From Thermobifida fusca NBRC 14071 = JCM 3263 (lineage in GTDB: Bacteria > Actinomycetota > Actinomycetes > Streptosporangiales > Streptosporangiaceae), in the NCBI RefSeq assembly GCF_001592045.1, contig NZ_BCWB01000025.1, forward strand, positions 41,966-105,965: a DNA stretch of 64,000 bases. Direction: 5' to 3'. Below, one piece after another: positions 49,994 to 58,477 of the stretch. A model generated the notes under the pieces. The model was not told the origin of the DNA. It saw nothing but the letters and a program-made list of their open reading frames with translations, and did no database searches. Position 1 is the first letter of the stretch, and every line of letters starts with the position of its first letter. A program made the position numbers and the translations under genes.

Positions 49994-51139
49994 ATGGTGG
50001 GAAACATAGAATCCACCGAACGTTTCAGAAAGGCGTCCACTGTGGACCGGTGTGCAGTTGAGGAATCTGAGAAGCACGTGCTTACCCCCTACGTTCGAGT
50101 CGGTGTCCAGGACGGTCGACTCTTTCTCGGATCCGGATCCATTCAACGAGTCTTCAGCACCACATCCGTCTGGGAGCCGCTGATCCGCCTCGTCGGCTAC
50201 TACTCGATTCCCCGAACCTTAGCGGAGGCAAGAACCTCTGGAAGGAGAATGCGGATTTTCTTCTCAACTTTCCCAGGAGCTCGTATCGATCCTCTACAAC
50301 GGCCCTTACCTCATTCCCGCCGACTCCTATCACCCGGTAGACAGGTATAGTCGACATTCTTTATTCCACTGGCTCTCAGGAGCCGACCCGCAAGAAGTTC
50401 AAGAACGCCTGGCAAGAAGTCACGTTGTCTTCCTGGGATGCGGTGGTATCGGGAATCTGATGTCCGTCAATCTGGCCACTGCTGGAGTCGGCCAGGTGAC
50501 CCTTGTCGACAGCGATCTCATCGAGAAAAGCAATTTGACGAGACAATACCTGTTCATCGGGGCCGAGTCGGTAGACCCAAATGCGAGGTTTTAGCACGGG
50601 AATTGCGCTCCCGTAACTCCGCCGTCGAGGTTTCCCTCATGCAACGGCGTATCATCAACCGCGCGGATCTTGATACCCTTACCAAAGCCGACCTGATCGT
50701 GCTTTCAGCCGACTCTCCAGGGATCACCGAACTCGTCAACGCTCACTGCGTCACCACCGGACAGGTCTGGCTTAACGTGTGTTATGTCAATGACATTGCG
50801 GTATGGGGCCCCTTAGTCATCCCTGGTGTGACCGGGTGCTGGGCTTGTCAACGACTCACTGCTCGGGACTCCCCAGGGAATACAGAGCTCGATATCCTGA
50901 TATCCCGCATCAACAGTCGCTATCAGTCTCCCTCTCATGGCTCGACCAATATGCCTGCTGCTGCGCTCGCCAGCCTTGACGTCTTGAAGTACCTGGGCGG
51001 CTTCGGTTCTGTGCAGTCATTGAATCGGAAAGTGGGATTGTGGACCCACGAACTACGGCTAGACGAACAGTCCAGTCCGCGCAACCCTGAATGCCCGGCA
51101 TCCGGATCGATGCGGGCTTCGTCCAAGAGCTCTGTCTAA
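49994..51139 (+). pseudogene. Broken E1/ThiF (MccB-like) adenylyltransferase with RiPP-recognition-like N-terminus
   Basis: Three segments rebuild one protein of about 380 residues. Segment 1, from ATG 49994, has TPYVRVGVQDGRLFLGSGSI, which resembles the winged-helix leader-binding (RRE/PqqD-like) domain of peptide-modifying enzymes. Near 50222-50236 the frame shifts to the E1 core: SILYNGPYLIPADSYHP, VVFLGCGGIGNLMSVNLATA, VDSDLIEKSNLTRQYLF (ATP-binding Gly-rich loop, Asp and Arg of the family). Near 50570 it shifts back to GRPKCEVLARELRSRNS and VTGCWACQRL with the first zinc Cys pair. A later PECPAS keeps only one of the second pair (Cys-Pro-Ala-Ser). The two shifts compensate. MccB-type E1 enzymes adenylate a peptide C-terminus. 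Confidence 0.82.
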
Positions 51140-51158
51140 CCTCGGGGGTTCATTTCCT

Positions 51159-51641
51159 TTGTCTTCTTCCTGTATCTTCTGTGCGATCGCTGCCGGACAG
51201 GCACCCTGTCATCCGTTCTGGGAGGATGACCACCATTTGGCATTTCTGTCGATCTACCCCAATACCGAAGGGTTTTCGGTGGTTATCCCCAAAATCCATC
51301 AACCTAGCTACGTGGTCCAGATGGACACCGATGCCTATCTCGCCCTTCACCTTGCCGCTCGTGAGGCGGCTCGATGCCTCGACAATGCGTTCGAGGATGT
51401 GGCACGCACCGGAATCATGTACGAGGGCTATGGCGTCGACCATGCCCACGCGAAACTCTTCCCCATGCACGGCACAGCAGGAAACGAAGGCGCCTCCTGG
51501 AGAGCCGTGCACTCCTCAGTAGACATTTATTTCCACCGGTACGAGGGCTACCTGTCCTCTCACGACCATGCCCGTGCTGATGACACAGAACTGGCTGCGT
51601 TAGCCGAGCGCATCAGGAGCGCACGCCAGCAAATCGAATAA
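51159..51641 (+). CDS. HIT-family protein (HxHxK variant)
   Basis: This intact 160-residue histidine-triad protein has N-terminal Cys5-X2-Cys8 (CIFC), FLSIYPNTEGFSVVIPK, and the triad region VDHAHAKLFPMHG, where His95 and His97 are present but the third position is Lys99. His97 matches the nucleophile of Hint enzymes, so nucleotidyl hydrolysis stays possible. It starts at TTG 51159, 19 bp after the E1-like gene, which suggests one operon. HIT proteins beside MccB enzymes give self-immunity in microcin C-like systems by cleaving the phosphoramide. That link is inference here. Confidence 0.85.
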   Translation: MSSSCIFCAIAAGQAPCHPFWEDDHHLAFLSIYPNTEGFSVVIPKIHQPSYVVQMDTDAYLALHLAAREAARCLDNAFEDVARTGIMYEGYGVDHAHAKLFPMHGTAGNEGASWRAVHSSVDIYFHRYEGYLSSHDHARADDTELAALAERIRSARQQIE

Positions 51642-51684
51642 TCCCCTTTAGAGACCAGAGAGAATCTGGTCTCTAAAGGGGATT
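51640..51684 (+). terminator. Strong intrinsic terminator after the HIT gene
   Basis: A perfect 20-bp stem (51640-51659 with 51665-51684) has a 5-nt loop and is followed by TTATAG. The first arm begins at the HIT stop codon. The stem is A+T-rich in the middle (CCCCTTTAGAGACC), unlike the GC-rich terminators elsewhere in the window. Confidence 0.92.
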
Positions 51685-51966
51685 TTATAGACAACGAAGG
51701 AGTGGAAGTTATTCCCATCCACCCCCTCACGGTCTTTATTTTCGCTGCTAGTTGCTTCCGTCTCCGTTCATCGAAAACCTCCCCTTCCACTCTACAAAGA
51801 ACGATAGGACGATTTTCGAGGCCCTCTTACGTCGTCCTGGAATGAAAATAACACCGACTTCCTGGAAGAAAAGAGAGGTTTCTTGAGATTGCTCTGCCGC
51901 GTGCCCTGGACGCCGGTTCGCGGGCCGCCCGGGCGTCCAGGGCGCCTTATCGGTCGGGTTGCGCGG
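51685..51966. other. Non-coding stretch between the HIT terminator and the MMPL gene end
   Basis: No gene is supported. The first 190 bp are noticeably A+T-richer than the flanks. A perfect 11-bp hairpin, CCCTGGACGCC (51904-51914) with GGCGTCCAGGG (51932-51942), lies 24 bp beyond the MMPL stop and probably ends that transcript. Confidence 0.6.
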
Positions 51967-54162
51967 CTAGGAGCCGACTTTCGCCGCCGCGGCCGTGTCC
52001 TGCGTGGACTGCGGGGCCTCGTCGCTCTCGGTAATCCCGATACGGTCGTGCAGCCAGCGCAGCGGGCCAGGCAGCCACCAGTTGGCCTTGCCGAGCAGCC
52101 GCATCGTGGCGGGCACCAGCAGGGCGCGCACCAGGGTGGCGTCCACGACCACCGCCACGGCCAGGCCGATACCGACGATCTTGAGGAGCAGCAGGCCGGA
52201 GACCCCCATCGCGAGCAGCACCACGATGAGCAGCAGTGCGGCACTGGTGATGATCCGCCCGGTGCGCTGCAGCCCCACCGCGACCGAGTGGGTGTTGTCG
52301 CCGGTCGCCAAGTACTCTTCGCGGACCCGGCTGAGCAGGAACAGCTCGTAGTCCATGGCGAGGCCGAACGCGACGATGATGATGAGCACCAGGTAGGTGG
52401 GGTCGATTGTGCCGACCGGGGTGAAGGCCAGCACGTCGGCCAAGTGCCCTTCCTGGAAACCCCAGATGACCGCACCGAGGGATGCGCCCAGCGACAGGAA
52501 GCCCATGATGACCGCCTTGACCGGCAGGACTACCGAGCCGAAGGCGAGGAACAGCAGGACGAGAGTGGTCAGGGTGACGAACGCCAGGGTGGTGGGCAGG
52601 GTCCGCACGATTGCGTCCGTGTTGTCGAGCTGCTGCGCGGCTGGGCCGCCCACCAGCACCTCGTCCGCGCCTGTGGGAGGCTCCGCGGCGCGGACGTCCC
52701 GCACCAGCCTGGACGTGGAGTCGTCGTCGATCTCGCCCTCGTAGGTCACGGCCAGGTGGGCGGTCTCGTCGCCGGTGCGGAGAATCTGGGCGCCGTGCGC
52801 GCCGTCCAGGTCGGCGAGCTCCGCGCGGAAGGCTTCCAGGTCGTCGTCGGTGACACTTCCGGTGACGACCACGTCGATCTGGCTGATCCCGCCTGCGGGG
52901 AAGTCCTCGCGGAGCATCTGCGTGGCCTGGCGGCTGTCAGCGTTGTCGGGCAGGTAGCGCTGGTCGGTGGAGCCGACGTTGAGAGAGGCCAGCGCCGACG
53001 CGAACGTGACGAGCACGGCAGCGACCGTGACCAGGTAGAGGATGGGACGGCGCATCACGCTGTGGGCCAGCCGCGACCAGCCGCCTACCCGGTCGTCGAC
53101 GTCCGTGCCGGAGCTGCGCCGCACGCGGATGGGCAGCCGCAGCGCGTCGATGCGCGGGCCGACCACGGCGAGCAGAGCGGGGAGGACGACGAGCGCGGCC
53201 ACGAGGTCGAACAGGACGACAGCGATCCCGCCCAAGCCGATCGATCCCAGGATGGGTTGCGGGAAGAACAGCAGCCCGGCAAAAGCGATGAGGACGGTAA
53301 TCCCGGAGAAGGCGACGGTCCGCCCCGCCGTGGCCAGGGTGGCGGGCAGGGCGCTGGTGACCTGCCCGGTGCGGCGCATCTCTTCGCGGAACCGGTTGAC
53401 GAGGAACAGACCGTAGTCGATGGCTAGGCCCAGGCCGAGGATGCTGGCGACGTTGACGGCGAACGCGGACACCTCGGTGACGTAGGTGAGGGCGCGCAGC
53501 AGAACCAGGGCGCCGAGGATCGCCAGACCGCCCACGGCCAGCGGCATCAATGCGGCGACCACACCGCCGAAAATAGCGACGAGCAGGACGAGCACCAGCG
53601 GCAGGGAGATGAGCTCGGCGCGGACCACATCGGTCCGGGCCTGCTCGGACAGTTCGTTCTGGATCGCTATCGGACCGCCCACGTAGGTGTCCAGCGGTCC
53701 GGCGTCCAGGTCGCGGGCGATCTGCCGGAAGGACTCCATCCGCTCCACCGCGTCGTCCCCGGCGAGAGTGATGGGCACGTACACCGCGTGGCGGTCTTCG
53801 GAGATGAGCACGCCCCGTTCGAGGTCGCTGAGCCCGTCGTCCAGGTAGGTGGTGGCCGAGACCACGTACTCGTCAGGGAGTTCGCTGACGGCTCGCTGCA
53901 CCGCCTTGGCGAATGTGGGGTTGTCGAAGGTCAGCTCGTCGCTGCGGTAGACGGCTACCACGTCCACCCCGTCGTGGCCGAGCCTCTCCTCGATCACCTC
54001 GGCGGCTCGGGTGGACTCTGCCTCAGGGTCTTCGAAGCCCCCGTCGCTGACTGCGTCGAACAGCCCGGTGCCCCAGCCGAGCGCGAACACGACGAACGCC
54101 GCCGTGCCTAGGAGCACCCAAGCCCGACACCGGTAGGCGAACCGGCCGAGCGCAGAGAACAT
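51967..54162 (-). CDS. MMPL-family (RND-type) membrane transporter
   Basis: This 731-residue transporter has two repeated halves, each with a large extracytoplasmic loop followed by a bundle of hydrophobic helices. Family motifs are NVASILGLGLAIDYGLFLVNRFREE in the first half and IIIVAFGLAMDYELFLLSRVREEY in the second, where Asp-Tyr pairs serve proton coupling. Such proteins export lipids or drugs. The start at ATG 54162 has GAGGGAG 7 nt upstream. A divergent TetR gene begins 131 bp away and probably represses it. Confidence 0.92.
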   Translation of the reverse strand: MFSALGRFAYRCRAWVLLGTAAFVVFALGWGTGLFDAVSDGGFEDPEAESTRAAEVIEERLGHDGVDVVAVYRSDELTFDNPTFAKAVQRAVSELPDEYVVSATTYLDDGLSDLERGVLISEDRHAVYVPITLAGDDAVERMESFRQIARDLDAGPLDTYVGGPIAIQNELSEQARTDVVRAELISLPLVLVLLVAIFGGVVAALMPLAVGGLAILGALVLLRALTYVTEVSAFAVNVASILGLGLAIDYGLFLVNRFREEMRRTGQVTSALPATLATAGRTVAFSGITVLIAFAGLLFFPQPILGSIGLGGIAVVLFDLVAALVVLPALLAVVGPRIDALRLPIRVRRSSGTDVDDRVGGWSRLAHSVMRRPILYLVTVAAVLVTFASALASLNVGSTDQRYLPDNADSRQATQMLREDFPAGGISQIDVVVTGSVTDDDLEAFRAELADLDGAHGAQILRTGDETAHLAVTYEGEIDDDSTSRLVRDVRAAEPPTGADEVLVGGPAAQQLDNTDAIVRTLPTTLAFVTLTTLVLLFLAFGSVVLPVKAVIMGFLSLGASLGAVIWGFQEGHLADVLAFTPVGTIDPTYLVLIIIVAFGLAMDYELFLLSRVREEYLATGDNTHSVAVGLQRTGRIITSAALLLIVVLLAMGVSGLLLLKIVGIGLAVAVVVDATLVRALLVPATMRLLGKANWWLPGPLRWLHDRIGITESDEAPQSTQDTAAAAKVGS

Positions 54163-54199
54163 GAATGTCTCCCTCGGGTGTTCATTTGTGATAAATGGC

Positions 54200-54225
54200 G
54201 GTAACGTTAGCAAACACCGTTAACC
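54200..54225. promoter_or_regulatory. Candidate TetR operator between MMPL and TetR genes
   Basis: GGTAACG (54200-54206) and CGTTAACC (54218-54225) are near-complementary half sites 18 bp apart in the 131-bp divergent promoter region, a typical place for TetR autoregulation. Confidence 0.5.
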
Positions 54226-54293
54226 ATAAAGTACGGCGCTTACTGTACAGGGACCTTTCCACCAGCCACAAATCCCACCGCGAAGGACTTTCC

Positions 54294-55073
54294 GTGCCTA
54301 AAGACACGACCTTCCCCGCGAGGTGCGAGACCGGGGCCGCGTCCGTTCCCATGTCTCGGCGGATGCGGATCCGCGCAGCCACGCTGGCGGAGATCAAAAC
54401 AATCGCCCGCAACCTGCTCAGCGCGCACGGCCCCGGCGGGGTCTCGCTGCGCGCGATCGCCCGGGAGATGGGCATGACCGCTCCCGCCCTCTACCGGTAC
54501 TTCTCCAGCCTCGACGACCTGCTGCTCGCTCTCCGTGCCGAGTTCTTCGCCGAACTCAGCGCGCAGATCACCGACGCCAGCGGACGCCTCCCCGCCGACG
54601 ACGTCGACGGCCGCCTGCTCGCCGCACTGCGGGCCTTCCGTTCCTGGGCACTCGCCAACCGGGCCGAGTTCATCCTGCTTTTCGGGCCCCGCGACGAACC
54701 GTTTACGACCACCGAACCGCACTGCGCCGCGCTGCAACACGAAAAGCAGCGGTTCGCCGCGATCTTCCTCTCCCTTTTCAACCGGCTGCTCGAAGAGGGG
54801 CGGGTACCGCTCCCCGACACCGCGTCTTTCTCCCCCGAGCTCCGCGCGCAACTGCACCTCTTCGCACGTGACGCCGGGTTTGCCGGGGCGAACGCCACCG
54901 AGGGGGCGCTGCGCGTCCTCACCGCATGCTGGGTCCGGCTCTACGGACTGGTCTGCATGGAAGTCTTCCGCAGCATGCCGTTCACCGTCGGCGACCTGGA
55001 ACCGCTGTTCGAAGCGGAGCTCTGCGATGTGCTGACGTCGATCGGGGTCCGCTACCGGGCGCCGCACTCCTGA
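54294..55073 (+). CDS. TetR-family transcriptional regulator
   Basis: This regulator has 259 residues. The HTH is RMRIRAATLAEIKTIARNLLSA through GVSLRAIAREMGMTAPALYRYF, with SSLDDLLLALRAEFF after it, then a ligand-binding domain of the TetR_C type (about residues 120-255). The start at GTG 54294 was chosen for AAGGA 6 nt upstream. The ATG at 54351 would remove 19 residues and keep the HTH. It is divergent from the MMPL transporter, which it probably represses until a ligand binds. The ligand is unknown. Confidence 0.9.
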   Translation: MPKDTTFPARCETGAASVPMSRRMRIRAATLAEIKTIARNLLSAHGPGGVSLRAIAREMGMTAPALYRYFSSLDDLLLALRAEFFAELSAQITDASGRLPADDVDGRLLAALRAFRSWALANRAEFILLFGPRDEPFTTTEPHCAALQHEKQRFAAIFLSLFNRLLEEGRVPLPDTASFSPELRAQLHLFARDAGFAGANATEGALRVLTACWVRLYGLVCMEVFRSMPFTVGDLEPLFEAELCDVLTSIGVRYRAPHS

Positions 55074-55206
55074 CCGGAACCGGCTGGCACCCCGCAACGT
55101 CTCACAGAAGTGCCCGCCCGGAACACCCTGCTCGCTCGCCGTTGAGCAGGATGTCCGAATAGTGTGGGCTTCTCCGCTGTCCACCCCCGACGACGAAGGA
55201 CCCCCC

Positions 55207-56451
55207 GTGGAGACGCCTCGCGGCGGCGCTGCCGCCCCGGATCCGACCCCTCAGGCTTCTTCTCAGGACGACACTCCAATCCCGCCTTCGGTGACGCAGC
55301 ACAGCAGCCCCGTACCCCCGCTTCCGGGGACGGGAGCCGCGGAACCGCGCGCGGATGCGAGCCCTCTCCCGGCTTCCTGGACGCCCGCCGGACCCCCGCC
55401 CCCAAGTTTCCGCCCGCTGCCCCCCAACCCGCCAGAGGCCTCGCCGCCCTCCCCCCAGTACCGGCAGGAGCTGACCGCGGCCCACGTCACTCCCCAGTTC
55501 TCTGCCCCCGCCGCGTTCGACGGCGCCTTCGGCGCCTGGGAGCAGCACCCTCCTCTCGCCCCGCCCCCGCGGCAGGGTGATGTGCGGCTCTGGCTGGCTG
55601 CGATGGGAACCGCGTTCGTTGCCGCGCTCTGCCTCGTGCTGTGTGCCGTGATGACAGCGGCGACGCTGCGCGGCGGCACAGTCCACGCGTCCGGTAAGCC
55701 GCACCGGGATGTCCGCTACGCAGACTCCTGGTTCCACACCGCCGGAGCCATCCCGGTCGACGTCGCCGACCACCCCTTCTATGCCCTGCCCGCCCCCGGC
55801 GCCGTGGCATGCGAGATCCCCGAGTTCAACGCCGCCACGGTGGCGGGGTGGGAGGAGTTCACCGAGGTGATCGGCCCCTGCCTCAACGCGATGTGGCTCT
55901 CCCCGCTAGAAGAGCTCGGGCTGCGCCCGCAGGAGCCGCACTACGTGATCCTCGACGAGATCCCCGCGGAGCTGCGCGACGAGTCCGAGGAAGAAGGAGT
56001 CACCCTCGCCTACTACTTGGAGCACGAGCTGAGCATCACCATCCTCGTGCCCAACGTGCGGAAACTCCTGCGGTACCCGGGCATGGACGACAAGCGCATC
56101 TGGTTTGCCCTGGTCGCCCACGAATACGGGCACCACCTCCAAGGGGAGACCGGTCTTCTTGACGCGGCCTACACCCTGCAGCTTGATGCCAAGTCCACGC
56201 GCCAAGAACTCCAGTTGGGACGGCAGATCGAACTGCAAGCCGAATGCCTGGCAGGGACCGGGGTTGCCGCTATCGCCGGCCACGACCACGCCGACGTGGC
56301 GTTCGTCAACCGCAACTTCAACGAAGGCACGGGGGACAGCGACACCCACGGCAGTGCCGACAACCGCGTCCACTGGTTCAACGCCGGAGCCACCGCGGAG
56401 ACCATGGCGGCGTGCAACACTTTCGCGGCCGAAGACCGCTTGGTCCGCTAG
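55207..56451 (+). CDS. Membrane-anchored neutral zinc metallopeptidase
   Basis: This protein of about 414 residues has a long Pro/Ala-rich disordered N-terminus (residues 1-120), one membrane helix (LWLAAMGTAFVAALCLVLCAVM), and an extracytoplasmic peptidase domain. The zinc site is VAHEYGHHLQ (HExxH), with a downstream RQIELQAECLAG stretch that can give the third ligand. It resembles the YpfJ/KPN_02809 putative metallopeptidase family. Its substrate is unknown. The GTG at 55207 has GAAGGA 6 nt upstream, and a GTG at 55162 is an alternative. Confidence 0.88.
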   Translation: METPRGGAAAPDPTPQASSQDDTPIPPSVTQHSSPVPPLPGTGAAEPRADASPLPASWTPAGPPPPSFRPLPPNPPEASPPSPQYRQELTAAHVTPQFSAPAAFDGAFGAWEQHPPLAPPPRQGDVRLWLAAMGTAFVAALCLVLCAVMTAATLRGGTVHASGKPHRDVRYADSWFHTAGAIPVDVADHPFYALPAPGAVACEIPEFNAATVAGWEEFTEVIGPCLNAMWLSPLEELGLRPQEPHYVILDEIPAELRDESEEEGVTLAYYLEHELSITILVPNVRKLLRYPGMDDKRIWFALVAHEYGHHLQGETGLLDAAYTLQLDAKSTRQELQLGRQIELQAECLAGTGVAAIAGHDHADVAFVNRNFNEGTGDSDTHGSADNRVHWFNAGATAETMAACNTFAAEDRLVR

Positions 56452-56495
56452 CCTGCCCGCTCCCCTGCCCGAAAGCATGCCCCAGTGCCAGGCCG

Positions 56496-56552
56496 CCCCG
56501 GGGTGCGGTGCTCTACCCCGTCCAGTTGCGGCCAGCGCAGCACGCCCCGGGG
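56496..56552. terminator. Weak hairpin between convergent genes
   Basis: CCCCGGGG occurs at 56496-56503 and again at 56545-56552 with partial inner pairing (TG/GCA side) and a large loop. It lies between the convergent metallopeptidase and ferredoxin reductase genes and may end one of them. The stem is imperfect. Confidence 0.35.
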
Positions 56553-56636
56553 AGACCGCCCGCTCTCCGGTGCGCTGCGGCCTCCCCGGGCACCCCGGTC
56601 GTCCGGAGACCACCGGGCACTACTGGCTCGGCAGGG

Positions 56637-57998
56637 TCAGTTGCGTTCCGCCAGCACGCGGCGCAGCTCCGCCCAGCCGCTCAGCTTGACCCGCTCCCCG
56701 CGGGACAGCTCCGCTGCCAGGGCCGCTTCGGCCGCGTCGATAGCCAGCCAGTCAGCGTAGCTGCTGGCCGTCACCCCTTTCTCCTTGAGCAGGTCGTCGA
56801 TGGTGGTCGTCGGGACCCGGGAGGTGCGGAGCTTCGGGGCGTCGTCGAGCAGGGAGCGGACAGTGGCGGCAGCATCCGACTTGTTGGTGCCGATCACGCC
56901 GGTCGCGCCGCGCTTGAGCCAGCCCGCCACGTATTCGCCGAGCAGCGGGGTGCGCTGCTCGTCCACCACCCGGCCGTCCTCATGCGGCAGGGTGCGGGTG
57001 GTCTCGTCGAAAGGCAGGTCGGGGAGGGGGGAGCTGGCATAGCCCACCGACCGCACCACCATGCCCACCGGCAGGACTTCTCGCTGTCCGGTGCCGACCA
57101 GCCGCCCATCAGCGTCGAGCGCGGTGTGCTCCACCTCCAGTCCTTCGACTCGGGTGTCGCCCACCACGGCGACGGGTTTACGCCAGAAGTGCAGTTCGAC
57201 CCGGCGTCCCGTGCCACCGCCGGGGCGTTGCGCCCACTCCGCAAGAGTGCGCAGGTTGGTGCGGGCCGCGCGGGCCGCGGTCGCCACTTCTTCGCTGTTG
57301 GGGTCGAGGTCGACGACAGCGGGGTCCACTGTGACGTCGACGTCCGTGAGCTTGCCCAGCTCCCGCAGTTCGTTCGCGGAGAACTTGGCCTGGAGAGGGC
57401 CGCGCCGGGCGACTATGTGCACGCAGCGCACCTTGCTGGCGGCCAGCACCTGCAGCACGGGTTCAGGGATGTCGGTCTGGCGGAGTTCGTCGACGCTGCG
57501 GACCAGGATGCGTGCCACGTCGAGGGCAACGTTGCCCGCGCCGACCACGGCGACCTCTTCCGCGTCGAGGACGAACCGGGTCACTTCGAGGTCGGGGTGG
57601 CCGCTGTACCAGTTCACGAAGTCGGTGGCAGCGACACTGCCGGACAGGTCCTCGCCGGGAATCCCCATTCGGCGGTCCACGCTCGCCCCCGTGGCGTAGA
57701 CGACCGCGTGGTAGGCACGCGCGAGGTCAGCCCGGGTGAGGTCGGTACCGTACTCCACACCGCCCAGGAAGCGGACGTCGGGATGTTCCAGGACACGAGC
57801 CAGAGTGTGCGCCACCCGCTTGATTGACGTGTGGTCGGGGGCGACACCGTAACGGACCAGGCCGTAGGGGGTCGGTAGGCGGTCCAGCACGTCCACGGCC
57901 ACCGGCTCGCGGGACTGCCGGGTCAGCGCCTCGGCGGTGTAGATTCCTGCGGGGCCGGAGCCGATCACGGCTACCCGCAACGGGTCGGGAGTGCTCAT
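56637..57998 (-). CDS. Ferredoxin/adrenodoxin-type NADP+ reductase (FprA-like)
   Basis: This 453-residue FAD- and NADP-binding enzyme of the adrenodoxin-reductase type shuttles electrons between NADPH and ferredoxin. The FAD loop VAVIGSGPAGIYTAEAL lies near residues 9-25. PTPYGLVRYGVAPDH follows. The NADP motif is VAVVGAGNVALDVARIL near residue 160, and GWLKRGATGVIGTNKSDA is the C-terminal FAD contact. Length matches mycobacterial FprA. The ATG 57998 start is favoured, and an ATG 18 nt upstream is possible. It could reduce the ferredoxin that feeds the sulfite reductase, which is inference. Confidence 0.93.
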   Translation of the reverse strand: MSTPDPLRVAVIGSGPAGIYTAEALTRQSREPVAVDVLDRLPTPYGLVRYGVAPDHTSIKRVAHTLARVLEHPDVRFLGGVEYGTDLTRADLARAYHAVVYATGASVDRRMGIPGEDLSGSVAATDFVNWYSGHPDLEVTRFVLDAEEVAVVGAGNVALDVARILVRSVDELRQTDIPEPVLQVLAASKVRCVHIVARRGPLQAKFSANELRELGKLTDVDVTVDPAVVDLDPNSEEVATAARAARTNLRTLAEWAQRPGGGTGRRVELHFWRKPVAVVGDTRVEGLEVEHTALDADGRLVGTGQREVLPVGMVVRSVGYASSPLPDLPFDETTRTLPHEDGRVVDEQRTPLLGEYVAGWLKRGATGVIGTNKSDAAATVRSLLDDAPKLRTSRVPTTTIDDLLKEKGVTASSYADWLAIDAAEAALAAELSRGERVKLSGWAELRRVLAERN

Positions 57999-58107
57999 GC
58001 GCCCATTGTGACGCATGCGATATTGCGGTTTCGAGCGCAGGGAGCGCCCTGCGGTTCCCGTCAGGCACGCACCGTAACTCTCGGATTCTTTTCGGCAGCC
58101 CGGCTCT

Positions 58108-58380
58108 TCAGCGCGGTATCCGCTGGTCGACCCGGTCGAGGAAACCCTGCCAGAAGTCGTCTTCCGGGTCGACGATGGACGGGTGGTCGGGGTGGCCGCT
58201 GGCCGCAAAGCAGTCGAGGATGCCGGGAATCCGCAGCTCTTGCGTGTTGCGCGTGGCAAGGGCCTTGCGCAACTGCTCGACTTCGTCGGGATCCTGGTGG
58301 GCGTCGTCCGCCAGGTAGATCTCGGCGTAGTTCACTCCCCGCTGGTAGGGGGAGTCCGGTCCTACGGGACGGTGAGCCAT
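58108..58380 (-). CDS. Conserved hypothetical small protein (90 aa)
   Basis: This acidic soluble protein (RGVNYAEIYLADDAHQDPDEV; PEDDFWQGFLDRVDQRIP) has no recognised domain, signal or membrane segment. The ATG at 58380 was chosen because GGAGG lies 6 nt upstream; the ATG at 58386 is directly after it. It lies downstream of dxs on the same strand but is separated from it by a strong hairpin. The function is unknown. Confidence 0.65.
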   Translation of the reverse strand: MAHRPVGPDSPYQRGVNYAEIYLADDAHQDPDEVEQLRKALATRNTQELRIPGILDCFAASGHPDHPSIVDPEDDFWQGFLDRVDQRIPR

Positions 58381-58417
58381 CGTCATCCTCCGATCTTTCA
58401 CCTTCCCAGGACCGCTA

Positions 58418-58458
58418 CCCGCTGGGGAGCGCCACCAACGATGGTGCTCCCCAGCGGG
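58418..58458 (-). terminator. Terminator downstream of dxs
   Basis: The perfect 13-bp arms CCCGCTGGGGAGC (58418-58430) and GCTCCCCAGCGGG (58446-58458) have a 15-nt loop that pairs further in part (CCACC/GGTG). The structure starts 20 bp after the dxs stop. Confidence 0.85.
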
Positions 58459-58477
58459 CAAAGCCCGTATTCTCCGG

